Shown here: piece after piece, positions 58,172 through 64,000 of the stretch | Layout: each line of letters starts with the position of its first letter | Position numbering within the stretch: the stretch's first letter is position 1 | NCBI GenBank assembly: GCA_017163975.1 | Contig: JAFFSR010000292.1 | Span: 3,169,501-3,233,500 of the forward strand | Direction: 5' to 3' | DNA: 64,000 nt | DNA from: Anastatus disparis | Lineage: Eukaryota > Arthropoda > Insecta > Hymenoptera > Eupelmidae | The notes under the pieces: model-generated | The model's input: only the letters and a program-made list of their open reading frames with translations | Databases searched by the model: none | Told to the model about the DNA's origin: nothing | Translations under genes and position numbers: made by a program

Positions 58172-59068
58172 CCCTGGTAGAAAATGAAACGCTTTTTCTA
58201 CCATTTTATGGCCATTTCTTTAAAGTGAAGAGCAGAAAATGGGAATGTTTTATGGCCATTATTTGAACTAATATGAAACGTTTTTTTCAACCTTCATAGT
58301 GCTAAAAATGCTAATAAAATGTTGAGTCTGATCCACTATTATTTGAATATAGATAGTTATCAGTAGAGTCTATCAAATTGTGCTCTAATTGATTACTATT
58401 AAGAATCCTATGAGGTTTTTTCTTGAAAGTTATCATTAATCATTAATAGAATCACTTTTGTTAATATAATTGCGCGTATATTTTGAGTTGTGATCGGATT
58501 GTTAGAGGTTATTTTTAAACGATTAATAAAATTTTCCATTTATTATTTTAAAAAACGATATTTTTATACTCGTTTCGTACTGCGTTTCATATTTTTATTT
58601 TAATAAAATTTAATATTATTTTTATTTTTATAAATTCCAATAAAAATAAACATTGACGAAGGAATGTGAATAAATACTAATCTATATTTTCTCGCCACGT
58701 GGCAAAAGTGAGGTTATGATTTTACCTATGATCTGAAAAATTAAGGACTCATTACTAAAAAGTTATATAACTAGTCAAAAAAAGTTGTCCACAGTTTACC
58801 TAATTTTTAGATAGCTGTTACTGATTTTTTCTCTCCGTTCACTTAAAATGCGTATTTTTTTGGCTAAATACAAAAATTTTGAACAACATTTTTATATTAG
58901 CATTTTTTGCCTATAAGATGCTAACCAATACACCAAAAAATTTTAGCTCTGCAGATTCAACAAAAAATTGCCATTTATTCGCCAATATTGACATTACAAA
59001 ATATTACTATTGATAATGGTCATAAATTGTTGTTTACACCATTTTTAATGTTCAAATTTCTACCAGGG
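58172..59068. mobile_element. CCCTGGTAGAAA element, 897 bp, AT duplication
   Basis: The ends CCCTGGTAGAAAATGAAACG and its diverged complement ending AAATTTCTACCAGGG are flanked by AT (58170-58171 and 59069-59070). The interior has no open frame. It is inserted in the 8.4-kb element and so is younger than it, or travelled with it. Confidence 0.8.
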
Positions 59069-59261
59069 ATGTATATTTGATTTTAACTATAAAATTTTTA
59101 TTTTTGTCAATTTTTGTTCGAATATAATACAAGATTCTGTTTTGTTGTAAGAAAGACAAATATGCAAAAGTTCTCATTCTATAAATTTGTTTTTAAGAAG
59201 ATCTCACATTTTCAACCTTTTTTTAGTCATAAGTTCCGTTGAATTCGATATATAATTATTT

Positions 59262-59821
59262 AGGGGGATCAATATTTAGAATGTTCATTTTACATTTGCG
59301 TCAAATTACGAATTTCATTTATTCGAATCATTATTTTATAATTTCGAAGTTCAAATTTAAGAAAATTCATAAAATAGAAACGTGTAAACTACAAATGCCC
59401 AATCAAACGAAGTTAGATTATTAGAATATTATTTATTCGACGCTAAAGATGAGTCTATTATTTCGAAATTACAACTGTACTAATAAACATAAAAATAAAA
59501 TAGAAATTTATTTAGTCGAAAATCACTGATTTATTTATTGCTGATGTTTTAAACTAAGTAGTTTTCGGTTAAATAAATTTCTATTTTATTATGTTTATTA
59601 GTGCAGTTGTAATTTCGAAATAGTTGACTTATTATTAATGTCGAATAAATAATATTCTAATAATCTAACTTCGGTTGATTGGGCATTTGTAGTTTACATT
59701 TTTATTTTATGAATTTTCTTAAATTTGAACTTCGGAATTTCGGAATAATTATTCGAATAAATGAAATTCGTATTTTTGACGCAAATTTTAGATGAACATT
59801 CTATATATTGACCCCCCCCAT
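59262..59821. repeat. Palindromic element, GGGGGATCAATAT ends
   Basis: The left end GGGGGATCAATATTTAGAAT pairs with ATTCTATATATTGACCCCCC. The arms continue with AATTACGAATTTCATTTATT and CGACTAAATAAATTT-type complements across almost the whole length. The 61-codon frame at 59,239-59,424 is a by-product. Confidence 0.75.
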
Positions 59822-59897
59822 TATTTATCTAATAATTTTCTAACCACTTTATAATCAATAATGTTTTTTTGAAAAAATTATATTTATAAATATACGG

Positions 59898-60277
59898 CAG
59901 GCCGGAGTAAAACCTGATACCGACCGAGTAACAATTGAGTTGTTTGTTATTTACTCAAGTATTAATCGGTGTATCTTCAAAATAAAGGTTGATCGCAATA
60001 GATATTATTATTATGAATATCTATGCACAAGAAAAAAAATCTACCGATTTGTTTTTGAGAAAAGTAAGGAACGCCGAAGTAAAAGATTATGTTTATAATA
60101 TTTTCGCGTTCCTTACTTTTCTCAAAAACAAAGCAATAGATTTTTTTTTTCTTGTGCATAAATATTTGTAATAATAATATCTATTGCGCTTAACCTTCAA
60201 TTTGCAGATACACCGATTAATACTTGAGTAAATAACAAAAATGCTAATTAGACAAGGACAGCGAATCCGGCCTGTTC
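59898..60277. repeat. Palindromic element, GGCCGGAGT ends
   Basis: GTAAGGAACGCCGAAG faces a diverged complement, and TTACTCAAGTATTAATCGGT pairs exactly with its complement near 60,214-60,233. The outer ends GCAGGCCGGA and TCCGGCCTG are inverted. The small open frames on both strands are by-products. Confidence 0.7.
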
Positions 60278-60419
60278 TTAAGGATCATATATGAAAAAAA
60301 TAATAAAAACTTGTCTATGATTTAGTGTTTTAACACTTTTTGTGAGCAAGATTTTTTGTGTGATTTCTTAAAAACTGTTAAATCAATTATTTCCCATATG
60401 GAAATAATTCATGTGAAAA

Positions 60420-61200
60420 ACTGTAAATAATAGTAAATAATTGTAAATAACTGTTAAAAAATGTCAGAATTGAGACATAAATAATAATTATTTACAGTTA
60501 TTTACTATTATTTACTATTAATTACTATTATTTACTATTAATTACTATTATTTACTATTATTTACAGTTATTCACAGTTATTAACTGTTATTTACAGTTA
60601 TTTACAATTATTTACAATTATTTACAGTTTTTATAATTATTTACAATTATTCATAATTATTTACAGTTATTTACATTTTCAAAAATTTTTGAATTAGTGA
60701 ATAATTTAATAATTATTTACAATTATTTATAGTATTTACAGTTATTTACAGTTTTTACAGTTATTTACAGTTATTTATAATTATTTACAATTATTTACAA
60801 TTTCCCATAGTTTTTACAATTATTTACAGTTATTCACATTTTTAAAAATTTTCGCCTATATATAAAATTATTGAATAAATTCGTGAATATTTTCGAAAAT
60901 GTAAATATCTGCAAATAATTGTAAAAACTATAAATAATCGTAAATAACAGTAAATAATTGTGAAAAAAATGAATAAATGTAAATAACTGTAAATAAATAT
61001 AAATAACTGTAAATAAGTGTACAGTTAATAAGTATAAATAAATAACTGTGAATAAGAGTAAATAACAGTAAATAATTGTAAATAATTGTAAATAACTGTT
61101 ATTTATGTCTCAATTCCCACATTTTTTAACACTTTTTTGCAGTTATTTACAGTTATTTACATTTATTTACATTTATTTACAGTTATTAACAGTTATTTAC
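60420..61200. repeat. TTATTTACAG/TTATTTACAA minisatellite with orientation changes
   Basis: Units of 10-11 bases fill nearly 800 bases. The orientation flips around 60,470, 60,900 and 61,095. The right part is the inner end of the right terminal arm of the 8.4-kb element. Confidence 0.85.
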
Positions 61201-62703
61201 AATTATATCCAAAAATTTTTTCCATATGGGTTATTGTTTGTTAAATAGATAAGTTGTTAATTTATAAACAATTAATTAACGTAAATCACATATATATTTC
61301 ACTCTCGTTGATAATTAAATAAGTGGATAAATGAATGAATAAATTAATAAATAAATAGCCCTCTTGACTGGAAACAATGTTAATGAAATAAAAATAGATA
61401 TGAAATTTTTTTTTATTCAATTTTTAGTAAATTATACTTCATGGTGACTTTAATAACGATCTGTAAAATTAAATTAGATTGTACAAATGATTTGGAATCG
61501 AAAAAATGTTAATACATTTTTTCTAAAAGTTTTTTCTTCACAAAAATAATTAATTTTCAGGAATTTCCCTGGTTGTTGATGGAAAAATAAACTAAAGTTT
61601 ATAAAAATATTAACTATTTTGATAGATTAAATATGATATTTACACTAATCACATAAGTAAAATAACCTACATATCATAATTCTTAAAATATCATATGTTA
61701 TCTTTCTAACAAAAAGTATTTAATTAACTTAGTATTAAAAATTGATAATTGTTTAGTATGAAAAAAGCATTAAAAATTTTATTTTAGAATTTTAAAAATT
61801 CGAAATATCTTATAAATCCTAACTCTAGACTACATTTCTAAAGTTTTTTATATGTTATTTTGAATGGCAAATGGAATATATATTACTTGATTTGCAGCGA
61901 TTTTTATTTTTCAAGCGTGCGAGTAATAAATACACATTTATTTATTTACTATAAATATTTAATGAAATATTAAACCAATGAATATATAATAATGTATTAG
62001 TATCTCTCTCATCATTTCTATTATAATTTACTCAATTAATTAAAAAGTAAATATGAAACATCATCGCATTCAACTATTTGAATAAGTGCGATTCTCCTTT
62101 TCTTAAATAGCTATCGTTCCCATAAGCTTTAATGGTTCCATTTCTTATATATAGAATTAATGTATCATAGTGTTGACTAAACTCGTGTTGTTAAACTATG
62201 TCGCTTCAATCGCTTCATTTCCTAAATAATATCGTGTAAAACCTTATCGACTCGTTGTCTTTCGAGTCCGGAACAGAGCGCGTTTGTTAATTTTGACGGA
62301 TCATATTACACTTACCCCCACCGGCCACAGTTCGACGGCAGAGCTGTGCGCTGTATATACAGTGAACTGCTATGTTACCGCACCTATCTAATCTTTGTGA
62401 TTCGTTAATGTAACTGTATGCGTTGCGTATTTTGGATTGTACTAATACTATATCGATAGAATCGCTTTCGTTTACGTTTATAATCATGTGCATTTTGGTT
62501 ATGGAACATATAGCATTACATATACGTTTAACTTATACTGTTGAGTTAATATCAACGCACGCATACTTCAATCGAATCCAACGAGTTAAGGGATAATGGA
62601 ACGTTTGTGATTAGACTTTTATACGAATATAGTTGCGGTTTTGCGAACAATAGCGTTTGAAGGATTTACGGAACCGCTGGGACTCCGGATTTTTTTCGGT
62701 GTA

Positions 62704-62845
62704 GATCTTTGGCAGAAGTAAGTAAGTGGAAAGCTACAGAGTTTAGGTTTTTTTACTGTACTGTGGGCCAATTATTTTAAAAAATTTGCTCCCACTAAAT
62801 GTAAACAAACACTTTTTATTATTCAGTGTATCATTCCGTATTTAG
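62704..62845 (+). pseudogene. CACTA-like transposase, second copy, 3' continuation
   Basis: Immediately after the 8.4-kb element the frame reads RSLAEVSKWKATEFRFF, then after a one-base shift LLYCGPIILKNLLPLNVNKH and FLLFSVSF. This is the segment that normally follows the MHxxxLGVMKKLL region in this transposase class. It confirms that the element split one gene. Similarity fades after about 62,845. Confidence 0.75.
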
Positions 62846-63217
62846 GCAAGTCAAAATAGGGTATTGTTCTGCCAAAATTAGTAACCAGTAACAACCTATG
62901 CGATCATTTAAAAGATAGTCCGTAGATGTTTACTTATATGTTTTGGACTAGCAACTATGATTTATTAATTAGTTATTAACAAATTAGTGCAAAAAAACGC
63001 GTTTTTTTTTGTTTTTGTTAATAAAACGAAAACTATTTGATGAATCATTATGGTGTCAATGGGAATGTTGTAGAGAATTAAATTATCAACAAAACGAGAG
63101 GTCAAACGACCCGATCGGTTTATTAGAAACGAAAAAAATTCGGAAAAACCGGAAAATTTTTCAATTAACTTCTATTTAGAATCTAATCAATTCAAAATCT
63201 CCTGTTGTATAAGTTTA

Positions 63218-63600
63218 AGAAGGGGCCGAACTATCTGTCTTTGTCTAATAGCGTTTTTCATCATTTATGTAAACACTATCCGGTATAACAAGAAAAAAAT
63301 AGCAGCCCCCGCTAGATATTAGTATAATTAGTAAATTTTGTAATAACAACCAAATTTTTTACTGCATAGTTTTTGACTAATTAGAGACCTACTAGCAATC
63401 TAGAATATAACCTATCTTTTTTTGGTAGGTCTCTAATTATTCAAAAACTACGCAGTGAAAAAATTTGGTTGTTATTACAAAATTTACTTATTATACTAAT
63501 ATCTAGCGGGGGCTGCTATTTTTTTCTTGTTATACCGAATAGTGCTTACATAAATGATGAAAAACGCTATTAGACAAAGACAGATAGTTCGGCCCCTTCT
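63218..63600. mobile_element. Palindromic MITE, AGAAGGGGCCGAAC ends, TA duplication
   Basis: The 383-bp element pairs almost end to end (AGAAGGGGCCGAACTATCTG, TAGCAGCCCCCGCTAGATAT, TTAGAGACCTACTA). TA flanks both sides (63216-63217 and 63601-63602). There is no coding content. Confidence 0.85.
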
Positions 63601-63649
63601 TAATTTTTATTTGAAGTGGGTAAATGTATAGTATGGGAATCCCTAAAGC

Positions 63650-64000
63650 AAAAATTTCTTTCCGTGTATACAAATTTTACAGCAAATCTATCGAGTAGTT
63701 TACGTGAAATGGAAAAAAAAATAAAAAAAAAATAAAAAAAAAAATTTTTTTGAATTTTTTAAAATTAAAACTACGCTCAGGAAATTGGTTTTTAAAAGTC
63801 ATCCTCCTTCTGGCAGTTGCAAATAATTCCCATGCAAATTTCAGAGCGAATTCATCAAGTAATTTACGTAAAATACAAAAAAAAAATGAAAAATGAAAAA
63901 TTTTTTAAAAGTTTTTAAAATAGCTCTATAAAAAAGACTGTGCTATGAAAACCAATTTTTAATTGCTTCCCGTCTACTTAGACAAAATAATAGATCATAT
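63650..64000. repeat. Tandem ~170-bp repeat family, copy 4
   Basis: The unit landmarks TATCGAGTAGTTTACGTGAA, CTTCTGGCAGTTGCAAATAA and AATTCATCAAGTAATTTACG match the blocks at 23.6, 29.7 and 39.2 kb. It runs off the right edge. Confidence 0.65.

Larger units (their letters stand above)
54269..62701. mobile_element. 8,433-bp element with ~1.66-kb terminal inverted repeats, TA duplication
   Basis: The ends are CACCGAAAAAAATCCGGAGT and its complement, flanked by TA (54267-54268 and 62702-62703). The arms (about 54,269-55,925 and 61,045-62,701) are nearly identical where read, and include the same 68-codon frame (54,477-54,683 and 62,287-62,493). The interior holds four other repeats: a CCCTGG element (58,172-59,068), two palindromes (59,262-59,821 and 59,898-60,277) and a TTATTTACA array. 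No transposase or polymerase frame is seen, so the element is non-autonomous or has lost its genes. Removal of the element plus one TA rejoins the host transposase in frame (QRIT-RSLAEV). Arm length and TA target are unusual together, and I cannot name the superfamily. Confidence 0.85.

Noticed and set aside
54269..62701. Endogenous virus or virus-like element (long inverted arms, 8.4 kb)
   Set aside because: No polymerase, capsid, integrase or packaging gene is visible, and the TA duplication fits a DNA transposon better.

Overview
This window looks like AT-rich nuclear DNA from a eukaryote, most likely an arthropod and plausibly an insect. The clues are spliceosomal introns with GTAAGT-type donors, a Penelope-like element with a GIY-YIG remnant, a Jockey/I-like non-LTR fragment, a tRNA-derived SINE, Helitron ends, and many palindromic non-autonomous DNA transposons. 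I see no bacterial operon, CRISPR array or rRNA. Nothing here can be read as a complete, certainly functional housekeeping gene.

Layout. 1-1678 is a broken transposase of the Transposase_21/DUF4218-like (CACTA-related) class. 1.9-5.2 kb is packed with foldback and hairpin repeats, including a palindrome full of CACGTGA/TTTACGTAAA motifs. 5.9-6.8 kb holds a MULE-like exon next to a Helitron 3' piece on the minus strand. 6.9-8.9 kb is an unrecognised multi-exon gene remnant on the plus strand. 10.1-13.2 kb (plus) and 15.0-16.0 kb (minus) are two convergent paralogues of an OB-fold, RPA1-like gene with the same intron positions and phases. The plus copy is destroyed by a hAT-like element with an 8-bp duplication, a second element with a 2-bp duplication, and stop codons. 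The minus copy is open in every exon I can define. A SINE with a 13-bp duplication lies between them.

17-24 kb holds a minisatellite-bearing composite element, a Penelope-like element and a further Penelope fragment. 24.7-32.0 kb (minus) is a four-exon DDE-transposase-like gene whose introns all join in phase but which has two nonsense codons. Its upstream region (34.3-37.1 kb) is a tandem duplication of a small exon module. 38.5-38.9 kb is a possible small two-exon gene with Tyr/Asn-rich repeats. 40.7-43.0 kb is a Helitron 3' region split by a second copy of the minisatellite composite. 44.5-45.9 kb is a long-TIR element. 46-50.4 kb is a head-to-head minisatellite array carrying a 5'-truncated non-LTR retrotransposon. 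52-54.3 kb has a second MULE-like exon and a second CACTA-like transposase. That transposase is cut at 54,268 by an 8,433-bp element with ~1.66-kb terminal inverted repeats, and its reading frame resumes at 62,704.

The genes do not form a pathway. The window is a record of nested transposition. Several insertions can be dated relative to each other, because removing the element plus one target-site copy restores a reading frame or matches a paralogous empty site. The most unusual items are the OB-fold paralogue pair, a repeat family with ends CCC(T/G)(G/A)GTAGAAA and freely varying 2-bp duplications, and a set of hairpins with unrelated stems but the same CTCGCTTCGCTCGGG-like apex. All calls come from reading the sequence by eye. 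No alignment or database search was run.
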